64,000 bases of DNA from Levilactobacillus huananensis (GTDB lineage: Bacteria; Bacillota; Bacilli; Lactobacillales; Lactobacillaceae): positions 62,001-126,000 of the forward strand of contig NZ_RHOC01000005.1 in assembly GCF_003946145.1 (NCBI RefSeq), in the 5' to 3' direction. Position numbers and translations under genes: made by a program. The notes beneath the pieces are model-generated. The model was not told the DNA's origin and made no database searches. It saw only the letters and a program-made list of their open reading frames with translations. Positions within the stretch are counted from its first letter, which is position 1. The number at the start of each line of letters is the position of its first letter. This document shows positions 51,934 to 60,187 of this stretch, in pieces.

Positions 51934-52007
51934 TCGGGAAGACAAGATTTGAACTTGCGACCCCCACGTCCCGAACGTGGTGCTCTACCAAGCTGAGCTA
52001 CTTCCCG
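51934..52007 (-). tRNA. tRNA-Pro (anticodon CGG)
   Basis: A 74-base cloverleaf: acceptor CGGGAAG/CTTCCCG, D-arm AGCTCAGCTTGGTAGAGC, anticodon loop TTCGGGA, T-loop TTCAAAT. CCA is not encoded. It is a near-copy of the next gene with compensatory changes in the anticodon stem and T-stem. Last gene of the eight-tRNA cluster. Confidence 0.95.
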
Positions 52008-52044
52008 AAGAAAGCTCACCAGCGAAATATTAAGCTAGTAAAAA

Positions 52045-52118
52045 TCGGGAAGACAGGATTCGAACCTGCGACCCCCTGGTCCCAAACCAGGTGCTCTACC
52101 AAGCTGAGCTACTTCCCG
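52045..52118 (-). tRNA. tRNA-Pro (anticodon TGG)
   Basis: A 74-base cloverleaf with acceptor CGGGAAG/CTTCCCG, anticodon loop TTTGGGA and T-loop TTCGAAT. The general proline acceptor. Confidence 0.96.
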
Positions 52119-52149
52119 AAAATTGCTTATGAGACATAAGCAACAAAAA

Positions 52150-52223
52150 TGCACCCAGTAGGAGTCGAACCTACAACCTTCTGATTCGTAGTCAGACACT
52201 CTATCCAATTGCGCTATGGGTGC
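52150..52223 (-). tRNA. tRNA-Arg (anticodon ACG)
   Basis: A 74-base cloverleaf with acceptor GCACCCA/TGGGTGC and anticodon loop TACGAAT. The A34 would be deaminated to inosine by TadA to read CGN codons. Confidence 0.96.
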
Positions 52224-52243
52224 ATAATTATTATTAAGTTAAA

Positions 52244-52329
52244 TGCCGAGGACCGGGATCGAACCGGTATGGTCATCACTGACCGCAGGATTTTAAGTCC
52301 TGTGCGTCTGCCAATTCCGCCACCCCGGC
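52244..52329 (-). tRNA. tRNA-Leu (anticodon TAA)
   Basis: An 86-base class II tRNA with a long variable arm, acceptor GCCGGGG (one G-T pair with CCTCGGC) and anticodon loop CTTAAAA. Confidence 0.95.
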
Positions 52330-52342
52330 AAAAGGGTTAAAA

Positions 52343-52414
52343 AGCGGAAGACGGGATTCGAACCCGCGACCCCCACCATGGCAAGGTGATGTTCTACCAC
52401 TGAACTACTTCCGC
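52343..52414 (-). tRNA. tRNA-Gly (anticodon GCC)
   Basis: A 72-base cloverleaf with acceptor GCGGAAG/CTTCCGC and anticodon loop TTGCCAT; discriminator U. Confidence 0.96.
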
Positions 52415-52441
52415 AAATTGGCTATAAAATTAATGGAACCA

Positions 52442-52514
52442 TGCCGACTAGAGGATTCGAACCTCCGACCTCCTCATTACTAGTGAGATGCTCTGCCAAC
52501 TGAGCTAAGTCGGC
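52442..52514 (-). tRNA. tRNA-Thr (anticodon AGT)
   Basis: A 73-base cloverleaf with acceptor GCCGACT/AGTCGGC and anticodon loop CTAGTAA. A34 in threonine tRNA implies inosine modification or very wide wobble. Confidence 0.93.
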
Positions 52515-52551
52515 AAAATATTTTTTATAAATATTTTGCAATATTTAGTTA

Positions 52552-52633
52552 TGCAGGTGAAGGGACTCGAACCCCCACGTCATAAGACACTAGAACCTAA
52601 ATCTAGCGCGTCTGCCAGTTCCGCCACACCTGC
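52552..52633 (-). tRNA. tRNA-Leu (anticodon TAG)
   Basis: An 82-base class II tRNA with acceptor GCAGGTG/CACCTGC and anticodon loop TTTAGGT. Confidence 0.95.
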
Positions 52634-52670
52634 AACGTTGGCGAACTAACGCCAGGGACTTTATTCCCGA

Positions 52671-52743
52671 TGGAGGATACAGGGCTCGAACCTGTGACCC
52701 TCTGCTTGTAAGGCAGACGCTCTCCCAACTGAGCTAATCCTCC
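52671..52743 (-). tRNA. tRNA-Val (anticodon TAC)
   Basis: A 73-base cloverleaf with acceptor GGAGGAT/ATCCTCC and anticodon loop CTTACAA. First gene of the cluster. Confidence 0.96.
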
Positions 52744-52785
52744 ATATGCTTTCAAACAAGATATCTCGCTCGAAACAACTATTAT

Positions 52786-52814
52786 AATTTACCATGCCGG
52801 GAAGATGATGTCAA
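52786..52814 (-). promoter_or_regulatory. Promoter of the tRNA cluster
   Basis: Minus-strand TTGACA (52814-52809), 17-base spacer ending TGG, then TAAATT (52791-52786), an extended -10. No rRNA gene precedes it within the window; serS is upstream. Confidence 0.65.
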
Positions 52815-52972
52815 CAACATTTTTAAATTATTTTGAATAAATATTCGCTGACTGAATAACTACTCCCGTAACAACATTTAATATTGTAGCGTATCCCAAA
52901 TAAAAAAGCCAGCCTTTTTTTGATTTTTTTTACAAGAAACTGGACTAGGTCCCCACTTTCCTCCTGAAAACA

Positions 52973-53006
52973 CAAAAAGAGCCCGACCAATAGGTCGACC
53001 TCTTTG
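52973..53006 (-). terminator. Intrinsic terminator of serS
   Basis: Minus-strand AAAGAGGTCGACC-TATT-GGTCGGGCTCTTT then TT. Confidence 0.82.
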
Positions 53007-53037
53007 CTGAAACTTGTCGTGTAATTATCCAAAAGGG

Positions 53038-54309
53038 TTACTTGGTAATTCGAGTTACACCGCCCATGTAAGGGACCAACACGTCCGGAATCGTTACGGA
53101 ACCATCAGCGTTTTGGTAGTTTTCCAAAATTGCTGCGACTGTCCGACCGACAGCCAAACCAGATCCGTTCAAGGCATGGACATATTGTAACTTGCCATTG
53201 TCATCGCGATACTGGATGTGAGCGCGCCGTGCTTGGAAGTCTGTGGTGTTGGAGCAGCTAGAGATTTCACGATAAGTGTTCTGGTTCGGGAACCAAACCT
53301 CCAAATCATGCGTCATAGCAGCTGTAAAGCTCATGTCACTGGTTGTGAGCGTAATGACGTGGTAAGCCAGGCCAAGCTTCTGTAAGAGCATCTCAGCGTG
53401 TTTAGTCAGAGCTTCCAGTTCATCCCATGAGTTTTCCGGCTTACAGAACTTCACCATTTCAACCTTGTTAAATTGGTGAAGGCGAATTAAGCCTCGAGTA
53501 TCGCGACCCGCACTCCCAGCTTCGGAACGAAAGGCTGGGGTCAACGCCGTAAACCAGACTGGCAACTTTTCTTCAGGAATGACTTCGTTACGGTAGTAAT
53601 TCACTAAAGGCACTTCGGCCGTTGGAATCAGTGTCATGTCCTCATCACGCAACTGGTAAACATCTTCCTTAAACTTAGGAAATTGCCCAGTCCCATACAT
53701 GGAGTCATCGTTGACGATGTATGGTGGCAAGACTTCAGTGAAACCCGCCTCGGAATTTTGATCCAAGAAGAAGTTATAAACGGCCCGCTCCAAACGAGCC
53801 CCAAGACCCATGTAATACAGATAACGGCTACCAGAGACCTTAGCTCCCCGTTCAAAGTCGAGGATCCCAAGGCTTTCCCCGATTTCCCAGTGTGCCTTAG
53901 GGTCAAAGTCTAAATTAGGCTTTTCGCCCCATTGCCGTAATTCAACACTGCCATCTTCATCCAAACCAACTGGCACGTTGTCATTAGGAATGTTAGGTAA
54001 GTGCGCAGCAGCATCATGAACTTGGTCCTTCAAGGTATCCAGTTCGGCATCTAAAGCCTTGATGTCGGCACTAACCTGACGCATTTCCTTAATCTTATCG
54101 TCGGCGTCTTCCTTGTTACGCTTCAATTGTGAAATCTCATCGGACACCGTGTTGCGTTGAGCCTTCATCGTTTCACTCTTGACGATCAATTCCCGCCGCT
54201 TGGCATCTAAGGCCAGTAAGGCATCAATGTCAGCTGGATCAACGTTTCTTGTGGCTAACTTCTCTTTAATAAAGTCTGGTTCTTGGCGAATTAACTTTAA
54301 ATCTAACAT
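53038..54309 (-). CDS. serS: Seryl-tRNA synthetase
   Basis: Class II synthetase (423 aa) that charges tRNA-Ser. The N-terminal antiparallel coiled coil (about residues 30-100) grips the long variable arm; motif 2 is [20 protein letters not shown] and motif 3 [19 protein letters not shown]. The start is ATG 54309 with AAGGGAG seven bases upstream; the longer open frame above it is the T-box leader. Confidence 0.97.
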   Translation of the reverse strand: MLDLKLIRQEPDFIKEKLATRNVDPADIDALLALDAKRRELIVKSETMKAQRNTVSDEISQLKRNKEDADDKIKEMRQVSADIKALDAELDTLKDQVHDAAAHLPNIPNDNVPVGLDEDGSVELRQWGEKPNLDFDPKAHWEIGESLGILDFERGAKVSGSRYLYYMGLGARLERAVYNFFLDQNSEAGFTEVLPPYIVNDDSMYGTGQFPKFKEDVYQLRDEDMTLIPTAEVPLVNYYRNEVIPEEKLPVWFTALTPAFRSEAGSAGRDTRGLIRLHQFNKVEMVKFCKPENSWDELEALTKHAEMLLQKLGLAYHVITLTTSDMSFTAAMTHDLEVWFPNQNTYREISSCSNTTDFQARRAHIQYRDDNGKLQYVHALNGSGLAVGRTVAAILENYQNADGSVTIPDVLVPYMGGVTRITK

Positions 54310-54341
54310 GGTTAAACTCCCTTCGATTTGCTGGATGATAC

Positions 54342-54545
54342 AAAAAAAGCCTCCGTCACATGGGACGAAGACCTTCGCGGTACCACCCAAGTTCATGGCA
54401 TAGCCATACACTTGAACATGATAACGGTCTGCACCGTGCGGCATTACCCGCCCACTAGTTAGTCGTGCTGGAAATTTCAATGTCGCGGTTTTCAGCTTAC
54501 CCCGCTTCTCTGGCCATCTACTTAATAGGCACGTCGTGTTTACTA
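54342..54545 (-). promoter_or_regulatory. T-box riboswitch of serS
   Basis: The leader contains the T-box GGGTGGTACCGCG (54388-54376) that pairs with the tRNA acceptor end, and a terminator GTCTTCGTC/GACGGAGGC followed by seven Ts (54348-54342). Upstream is a stem I with an AGTAGA element. The specifier is probably TCC in TTTCCAGC, a serine codon; an overlapping AGC, also serine, cannot be excluded by eye. Uncharged tRNA-Ser would favour antitermination. Confidence 0.92.
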
Positions 54546-54554
54546 ATTGCCATA

Positions 54555-54583
54555 ATCATACCGCATTTTATCGGAATAAACAA
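54555..54583 (-). promoter_or_regulatory. Promoter of the serS T-box transcript
   Basis: Minus-strand TTGTTT (54583-54578), 17-base spacer, TATGAT (54560-54555). It lies immediately after the end of the kinase gene. Confidence 0.6.
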
Positions 54584-54586
54584 CGC

Positions 54587-55219
54587 TTAAAGCGTAGCAA
54601 TCTTTTCATCAATTAGTTGGAGAACTTGACGACGGGCGTCGGCATCTTCAACGAAGTCTAACTTGTCCCCATCGATTTGCATCTTAGGTGACTTGTCGTA
54701 GCTGTTGTACCAATCAACGTAACGTTGGTCGAGTTCCTTGTAGTATTCGTATAGGCTTGGATCATGGTCGATTTGTTCGAAAGAACGACCACGCTTTTGA
54801 ATCCGAGCCAACATCGTTTCAAAGGAGATGTTGATGTGGATCAGCAAGTCAGGGTTCTTCTTGTGTGTTGCGTCAGGAAGTTCTTCCATCATGTTGGCCA
54901 GTAAGGAGTCATAGATATCAACTTCAGTAGCCGTAGCCCGGCCTAAGTCGGCGTTCAAATGGAAGAGTAAGGAATCTTCGAAGATGGACCGATCGAGCAC
55001 GCTCTCGTCATCAGCGTTGGCTGCCTTGATGCTGTCCAGCCGCTTGTTAAGGAAATAGATCTGTAACAGAAAGGCATACTTCTGTGGGTTTTTGTAGAAC
55101 AACGGTAAGATCTTGTTGTCATCCACTGATTCATAAAAAGCTGGTTTGTGAAGGTGGTCGGCAAGCAGACTAGTCAGACTAGTCTTGCCGGCGCCAATGG
55201 TTCCTGATAGTACGAGCAT
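54587..55219 (-). CDS. dgk: Deoxynucleoside kinase (deoxyadenosine/deoxyguanosine kinase family)
   Basis: Salvage kinase (210 aa) that phosphorylates deoxynucleosides with ATP. P-loop GTIGAGKT at residues 6-13; DRSIFEDSLLF carries the family's DRS motif; LID-like arginines RIQKRGRSFEQ near residue 145. Lactobacilli depend on deoxynucleoside salvage and often carry two such genes in tandem; only one is here. Specificity (dA or dG) cannot be settled by eye. Confidence 0.9.
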   Translation of the reverse strand: MLVLSGTIGAGKTSLTSLLADHLHKPAFYESVDDNKILPLFYKNPQKYAFLLQIYFLNKRLDSIKAANADDESVLDRSIFEDSLLFHLNADLGRATATEVDIYDSLLANMMEELPDATHKKNPDLLIHINISFETMLARIQKRGRSFEQIDHDPSLYEYYKELDQRYVDWYNSYDKSPKMQIDGDKLDFVEDADARRQVLQLIDEKIATL

Positions 55220-55282
55220 GCAATCTCTCCTTTATTTACTGACGCACCGGGGACTTGCCCCGGAAATTTTTCAACACTACAT

Positions 55283-55311
55283 ATTGTACCAACCCCACCG
55301 TGAAAAGACAA
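55283..55311 (-). promoter_or_regulatory. Promoter of the deoxynucleoside kinase
   Basis: Minus-strand TTGTCT (55311-55306), 17 bases, TACAAT (55288-55283). A CCGGGG/CCCCGG hairpin at 55247-55263 lies in the short leader, about 16 bases ahead of the ribosome site. Confidence 0.65.
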
Positions 55312-55366
55312 CATATCGTGGAAATTTTGTCTCAGCAGGTACGGCCATTTGTCCCCTTATGGGATA

Positions 55367-55406
55367 CAAAACGGCGCCTAGTCAAGATTTACTCGACTGG
55401 GCGCCG
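55367..55406 (-). terminator. Intrinsic terminator of the LysP-like permease
   Basis: Minus-strand CGGCGCC-C-AGTC / GACT-A-GGCGCCG, then TTTTG. Confidence 0.82.
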
Positions 55407-55447
55407 CAGAAAATTTAATTTTAATTGTTGATGATCAAGTCAGCCTA

Positions 55448-56938
55448 TTAATCTTTGTCTTTCAGTGTTCCTTCTTCATGAATTGGCGAAACGTCAACCT
55501 CATCCAAAGGAATCAACTTCGTGTGGTGCCGGATCTTATACACAGCGTAGAGTACCAGCACTAATGGCACACTGATGTAGGTGATCAGGACCTGCTCCCA
55601 GTTACCAGTAAAAAACGACTGTGGATCTTGACCAACAATCACGGCGACACAGAGAACCAAAGCCAATAGTGGACCCACTGGGAACCACTTAGCATGGTAC
55701 TTCAACTCGCTGAGCTTGTGGCCCTGACGAACGAATGCCCGCCGGAAACGGAAGTGTGATAAGGCAATTCCGAACCAAGCAATGAACCCGGTTAACCCAC
55801 TAGCAGCCACTAACCACAAGTAAATCTGTGGACCGGCAATACTCGTGAAGAAGGTTACAGCAGCAACGATAGTCGTTGCAATCAGTGCTGGATAAGGAAT
55901 CCCGTTCTTCCAAGTCCGTTCGAAAAGCTTTGGTGCATAGCCTTCCTTAGACAGGGAATAGAGCATCCGAGTTGACGCATACATCCCGGAGTTCGCCGAT
56001 GAGATGACGGAAGTTAAGATAACCGCATTCATCACACTCGCTGCGGCAGCCAAACCGGCACGCCGGAAGACCAGCGTGAAGGGACTGATTGCCACATCAC
56101 TAGCCGAAGACCCAAGCAAATCAGGACTCGTGTAAGGTAAGACGGCGGCAATAACGAAAATAGCTAAGATATAGAATAAAATAATCCGCCAAAACACCTG
56201 GTTAATTGCCTTTGGCACATCATGTTCAGGGTCTTCTGATTCACCAGCCGTGATCCCGACTAATTCGGTCCCTTGGAAGGAGAATCCGGCAACCACGAAC
56301 ACACTCAGAATGGCTGGGAAGCCACCCACGAATGGTGCCTTTTTGTAAGTAAAGTTGTCTAAGCCTGTTGCGTGACCACCCATGATACCCACGATAGTCA
56401 TGAACCCAACAGCCAGGAAGACGAAGATCGTGATGACCTTGATTAAGGACATCCAAAATTCGGTTTCACCGAAGGCCTGAACTGACATGGCATTGATAAA
56501 GACAATCAAGACCAATGCAACCAGGCTCCAGATCCAGCCGGGAACCCCTGGTAACCAGAATTTCATCACCAACGCTGCCGTCGAAATATCTACGGCAACC
56601 GTGATTGCCCAGTTAAACCAGTAATTCCAACCCATTGCGAATCCAAGTGCTGGATCCACGTACTTGGAAGAATAGGCCGCGAACGACCCAGAAATTGGCA
56701 TGTTCGTTGCCATTTCTCCCAAACTTGTCATTAGGAAATAGACCATCAGGCCCATCCCAATGTATGCTACTAACGCCCCACCGGGTCCAGCTGTAGAAAT
56801 GGCAGAACCACTTGCTACGAAAAGCCCGGTACCAATGCACCCGCCTAAGGCAATCATGGAAACGTGACGGGTCTTAAGACCACGCTTAACAGATTCCGTG
56901 ACTTCTGGTGTGGATGACTTTGTAATATCCTGCTTCAT
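55448..56938 (-). CDS. lysP: LysP-like amino acid permease
   Basis: Twelve-helix APC transporter of the amino acid transporter (AAT) branch (496 aa). It closely follows the remembered E. coli LysP pattern: MIALGGCIGTGLFVASGSAI, MVYFLMTSLGEMA, GFSFQGTELVGITAGESEDP and SGMYASTRMLYSLSKEG. This suggests lysine uptake, but related permeases carry other amino acids. The ATG is preceded by GAAGGAGG, which may be sequestered by a leader hairpin. Monocistronic. Confidence 0.82.
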   Translation of the reverse strand: MKQDITKSSTPEVTESVKRGLKTRHVSMIALGGCIGTGLFVASGSAISTAGPGGALVAYIGMGLMVYFLMTSLGEMATNMPISGSFAAYSSKYVDPALGFAMGWNYWFNWAITVAVDISTAALVMKFWLPGVPGWIWSLVALVLIVFINAMSVQAFGETEFWMSLIKVITIFVFLAVGFMTIVGIMGGHATGLDNFTYKKAPFVGGFPAILSVFVVAGFSFQGTELVGITAGESEDPEHDVPKAINQVFWRIILFYILAIFVIAAVLPYTSPDLLGSSASDVAISPFTLVFRRAGLAAAASVMNAVILTSVISSANSGMYASTRMLYSLSKEGYAPKLFERTWKNGIPYPALIATTIVAAVTFFTSIAGPQIYLWLVAASGLTGFIAWFGIALSHFRFRRAFVRQGHKLSELKYHAKWFPVGPLLALVLCVAVIVGQDPQSFFTGNWEQVLITYISVPLVLVLYAVYKIRHHTKLIPLDEVDVSPIHEEGTLKDKD

Positions 56939-57197
56939 GTTCTTTTCCTCCTTCTTGCTCGAAGGACCTTCTCAACATAGCCCCATAACTTTTCACCATG
57001 GTGAAGAAATGCACATGACTAAACCATTGAAAGCACTTCATAACGCTTTACGTTGCTATGGCGGTCTCAGAACTTTGAATGCGGTCACCCCACCAAATCA
57101 CAGATTACGATTGGTTTTGCTTCCAACATTCGCCACCGTAAAAAACCGCCTTTTTACGGATGAATAAATATTATTAGCGGTACCCTTTTCATCAACA
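56939..57197 (-). promoter_or_regulatory. Long leader of the LysP-like permease with a possible ribosome-site switch
   Basis: About 259 untranslated bases. Near the 5' end CCGTAAAAA pairs with TTTTTTACGG (57159-57136). TTCACCATGGTGAA, a 14-base palindrome, is at 56992-57005. Just before the gene, CCTTC (56965-56961) can pair either with an upstream GAAGG (56971-56967) or with the GAAGG of the ribosome site (56954-56950). I see neither the T-box core nor the conserved lysine-riboswitch blocks. Confidence 0.5.
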
Positions 57198-57203
57198 CAT
57201 TGT

Positions 57204-57232
57204 AGTATAGCTACCACTATCTGATTTTGCAA
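57204..57232 (-). promoter_or_regulatory. Promoter of the LysP-like permease
   Basis: Minus-strand TTGCAA (57232-57227), 17-base spacer, TATACT (57209-57204). Confidence 0.7.
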
Positions 57233-57267
57233 GGTTAATTTGGTGTGAGCGCAAATTGTTTCTCTTC

Positions 57268-57798
57268 TTACAAATCGAGGCTCAATGCCAATAAAACTTG
57301 TGGTTTTGGGGCCAAGCTCTCCCCAACGGGCAAGCGAACCTCTGGATTCACCACCCGGAAATTTAGTTTTTCCAAAACATGTAAAGATCGCGTATTACTT
57401 TTCAGAACCGAAGCTTCAATTTCCCGCAATTCAGCATAATGTTGACGAACACCCTGTATACTGCCTCGCAAAGCTTCCGTCATCAACCCTTGCCCCCAGT
57501 ACTCTGGTGACATCAGGTAGCCCAATTCACGCCGCGTCTCGTCTGGTTCGCCGTTTTCATTAACTACCGGGTACCACACGATTGATCCAATATAGCGGTT
57601 CGTAGCCTTATCTATTATAGCAAAAGCCATGCCAGTGGCCTTCTCACTTTGAAACCAACTGTCTAACTGTTCAGCGGTTGGGGCCATGTTCTGCCCAGCT
57701 GGTAACGCAACCTCCGGCGTTGAGAGAAGCTCACCATAGGCCTGACGATCGCTGTCAGTTACCGGCCTAACGATTAAACGTTTCGTCTCTACAATCAT
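57268..57798 (-). CDS. GNAT-family N-acetyltransferase (RimJ/RimL-like)
   Basis: Acetyl-CoA-dependent acetyltransferase (176 aa). Start MIVETKRLIVRPVTDSD and RELGYLMSPEYWGQGLMTEA, whose GQGLMTEA is the acetyl-CoA pyrophosphate loop, are typical of the RimJ/RimL branch. ATG 57798 has AAGGAGG eight bases upstream; the frame is open ten codons further without support. Substrate unknown. Confidence 0.85.
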   Translation of the reverse strand: MIVETKRLIVRPVTDSDRQAYGELLSTPEVALPAGQNMAPTAEQLDSWFQSEKATGMAFAIIDKATNRYIGSIVWYPVVNENGEPDETRRELGYLMSPEYWGQGLMTEALRGSIQGVRQHYAELREIEASVLKSNTRSLHVLEKLNFRVVNPEVRLPVGESLAPKPQVLLALSLDL

Positions 57799-57830
57799 GC
57801 TTGCTACCTCCTTATTTCCGTCACTCATCG

Positions 57831-57854
57831 AATTGCGTTACAATAAACGCAATT
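57831..57854. repeat. Perfect inverted repeat in a divergent promoter region
   Basis: Arms AATTGCGTT and AACGCAATT with a 6-base centre, between the GNAT and hydrolase genes. Likely an operator; a transcription role is inferred from position only. Confidence 0.55.
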
Positions 57855-57927
57855 AGCTTCGCAAGCCCGGCCTAAGATCAGGTTCGGTTTGTTGTCCCTA
57901 TCATGACTGAAAACAGGAGGTTTCGCA

Positions 57928-58722
57928 ATGAAAATTATCAAACAATCCTTGGCACCCGATTCGAATGCGTATCTACAAGGCTATTTACGGCAGGATGCAG
58001 CTACACCACAGCACTACCCAGCCATGATTATCGTTCCCGGTGGGTCTTACACCCATATTCCCGAACAACAGGCTGAAGACTTAGCACTCGCCTGGTCGGC
58101 ACGTGGCTATCAGGCATTCTTCCTACGCTACAGCTTCGTTGCGGAGAAACACCCCCTCCTACCGGCCCCAGTTATCGAATTGGGTCAAGCAATGGCTAGT
58201 CTGCGGCATAACGCGGCAGACTGGCAGATCGATACAGACCGTATCACCATTGCTGGGTTCTCAGTCGGAGGTCACATCGTCGCCCTCTACAATGATCTCT
58301 GGCATTTAGACAGCTTTGCGAAAAGCGTCGGCGTCTCAACTGAGGCCTTAAAACCTCAAGCGGTCATCTTAGGTTACCCGGTCATCACGCCTCAGGCCGG
58401 TTTCCCAACTGATCCGGCAATGCTTGATGCCTGGACCGACGCCCCCGAAAAAATTGCGGCGGACCAACAAGTTACCGCGCAGAATGCGCCGACCTTTGTC
58501 TGGGCCACTGCGGCGGATCCGCTGGTACCCGTTCAGAATGCCCTAGCCTATGCTCAGGCCTCTATTACCCAAGGCGTAGACACAGAACTTCACCTTTTCC
58601 ACCACGGTCCACACGGCCTCGCACTGGCTAACCCAGTCACGGCCTGGAAACCAGGAACGGCCTTACCACACGTGGCCCACTGGATGGACTTGGCTCAAGA
58701 ATGGTTACAAGAACTCGACTAG
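57928..58722 (+). CDS. Alpha/beta hydrolase (esterase family)
   Basis: Serine hydrolase (264 aa). Oxyanion region VPGGSYTH (residues 36-43), nucleophile Ser112 in GFSVGG, acid Asp197 (ATAADPLVP) and base His229 (HHGPHG). The spacing resembles carbohydrate-acetyl or feruloyl esterase-like proteins of lactobacilli. No signal peptide, so cytosolic. AGGAGG lies before the ATG. Own terminator; divergent from the GNAT gene. Confidence 0.87.
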   Translation: MKIIKQSLAPDSNAYLQGYLRQDAATPQHYPAMIIVPGGSYTHIPEQQAEDLALAWSARGYQAFFLRYSFVAEKHPLLPAPVIELGQAMASLRHNAADWQIDTDRITIAGFSVGGHIVALYNDLWHLDSFAKSVGVSTEALKPQAVILGYPVITPQAGFPTDPAMLDAWTDAPEKIAADQQVTAQNAPTFVWATAADPLVPVQNALAYAQASITQGVDTELHLFHHGPHGLALANPVTAWKPGTALPHVAHWMDLAQEWLQELD

Positions 58723-58868
58723 TTGACCGATTGACCATTTACCGGCTGCTAACCACCAGGCGGCATTAGTCTATCGCTCACGTGAATCAATTCAACTCAG
58801 TTGATGACAGTCATCGTCTGGAAAACTGGAAGGCAGCATTCCAGACGTAATCAGATCAAACAAATTAA

Positions 58869-58917
58869 AGAGCACACCAACAACCGAAACAACCAGTTGT
58901 TGATGTGCTCTATTTTT
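58869..58917 (+). terminator. Intrinsic terminator of the hydrolase gene
   Basis: AGAGCACACCAACAAC nearly complementary to GTTGTTGATGTGCTCT (one mismatch), then ATTTTTT. It is about 150 bases past the stop. Confidence 0.82.
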
Positions 58918-58960
58918 TGTCTATTCAGTCATTAACCCGCCTGACCTTCTGGCAGAGAGG

Positions 58961-59629
58961 CTAAATCTCGGAACGTTTCAGTAACGGCCACCCCTGCATC
59001 TTCGGAGCGAATCGGATATAAAGTCCTTCCGCCACCTGTAACCACAAGTAAGCCAAAAGAATTGCCCCAATCGTGTCCGTTGGATAATGGGCATTGAGAT
59101 AAACCCGTGAGATCATCACAAGAGCCATCCAAAGAATCAAGACAACTCGGAGCAACCAGGCTTTCCAATTCTTACCAATCATCGGAATGAGAATGACCCA
59201 AATCATGGCGATGACAAGGAATGTACCAAACACGTGTCCACTAGGAAAACTAAAGCCATCATCAATGGCCAAATGTGCTGCAGGTCTTGGGCGTGCCACG
59301 ACCTTTTTGACAAGTGATGCGATAACATCCCCGCCAGCTAGCGTTGCCAAACACCAGAGTGCTGGAATCTTAAATTTAAAGCCCCAAAGGAAGAACGCCA
59401 GCACCAAAACCCAGATAATAGCTAGCTTGGGTTCAGCTAGGCTGGTCACTCCCCGATAAAGTAGCGTTTTCCAACCCGGTTGGGTCTTCTGGATAACATC
59501 GACAATTGATGAATCCAAGAAGCTCACGTAGGCATTCTGTGCCTTTACGAAAAACGCAACGACCAGGAAGAGGACGGTGGCAAGTGTGAACTTCCACGGC
59601 CGATCCCGGTCTCGATCAAATAGCATCAT
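58961..59629 (-). CDS. PAP2-family membrane phosphatase
   Basis: Integral membrane acid phosphatase (222 aa) with about five to six helices. All three PAP2 motifs are present: KKVVARPRP (108-116), PSGH (129-132) and SRVYLNAHYPTD (174-185), the last two supplying the catalytic histidines. Such proteins dephosphorylate undecaprenyl diphosphate or phosphatidyl glycerophosphate; which applies here is unknown. Start ATG 59629 with AAAGGA nine bases upstream. Confidence 0.88.
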   Translation of the reverse strand: MMLFDRDRDRPWKFTLATVLFLVVAFFVKAQNAYVSFLDSSIVDVIQKTQPGWKTLLYRGVTSLAEPKLAIIWVLVLAFFLWGFKFKIPALWCLATLAGGDVIASLVKKVVARPRPAAHLAIDDGFSFPSGHVFGTFLVIAMIWVILIPMIGKNWKAWLLRVVLILWMALVMISRVYLNAHYPTDTIGAILLAYLWLQVAEGLYIRFAPKMQGWPLLKRSEI

Positions 59630-59725
59630 GATTGTAATTCCTTTCGTCTTACCCGATTCTGGGAAACCCCTAGCAATGAGTATACCACCTCCCGTCTAGA
59701 TTTCTAGAGGAGGCTGGGGATTTGC

Positions 59726-60175
59726 CTAGCGTCGATGACGCCAAGCACGTTGTTGGACTCGATTCACTAGTTCCGATAAGAGGAACCCAAACGCAATAGA
59801 ACCGGAGATCATCACCACTTGCATCATGAAGACGAAAGCAGTGGCATTTTGGCCCAAAGCAAAATTCTTAATCATTTGATAAGCTTGTCCCCCGGGAACC
59901 AATGGCACTAATGCCGGAATATTGAAGAGAATCATCGGCATTTTCTTAATACGAGCCGCCTGCAAGGAAGCCACACCAATAGCGAAAGCCCCAAGCAGGT
60001 TTCCGACCACGTATCCCCCACCACTCAAGACAGTAAATCGATACAAGAGAAAGCCAAGTACTCCGATCCAACCGCCAAAGTTTAACGCTCGTCTGGGAAT
60101 ATTGATTAAGACCCCAAAGGCCAGCGTTGACACATAAGTCCCTGCGACCTCGATAAAAAATTCTAATACTGTCAT
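59726..60175 (-). CDS. ThrE-type exporter, small membrane subunit (YjjB-like)
   Basis: Membrane protein (149 aa, four predicted helices) matching the C-terminal half of threonine/serine exporters. Conserved: LINIPRRAL and PALVPLVPGGQAYQM. Begins 12 bases after the partner gene, so the two make a split ThrE. Confidence 0.83.
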   Translation of the reverse strand: MTVLEFFIEVAGTYVSTLAFGVLINIPRRALNFGGWIGVLGFLLYRFTVLSGGGYVVGNLLGAFAIGVASLQAARIKKMPMILFNIPALVPLVPGGQAYQMIKNFALGQNATAFVFMMQVVMISGSIAFGFLLSELVNRVQQRAWRHRR

Positions 60176-60187
60176 GTCGATCGCTCC

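Noticed and set aside
51792-52019. 75-codon minus-strand open frame
   Set aside because: It runs through the tRNA-Pro(CGG) gene and is not protein coding.
51934-52743. rRNA operon next to the tRNA cluster
   Set aside because: The upstream neighbour is serS and no rRNA sequence is present; the cluster has its own promoter.
52905-52945. Terminator in the A/T-rich run upstream of the tRNA cluster
   Set aside because: The pairing is only A-T with a tiny loop; the better serS terminator is at 52973-53006.
56939-57138. Lysine riboswitch or T-box ahead of the LysP-like permease
   Set aside because: A GGTGGGGTGACCGC stretch looked T-box-like, but the core does not match and no terminator follows; conserved lysine-riboswitch blocks were not found.
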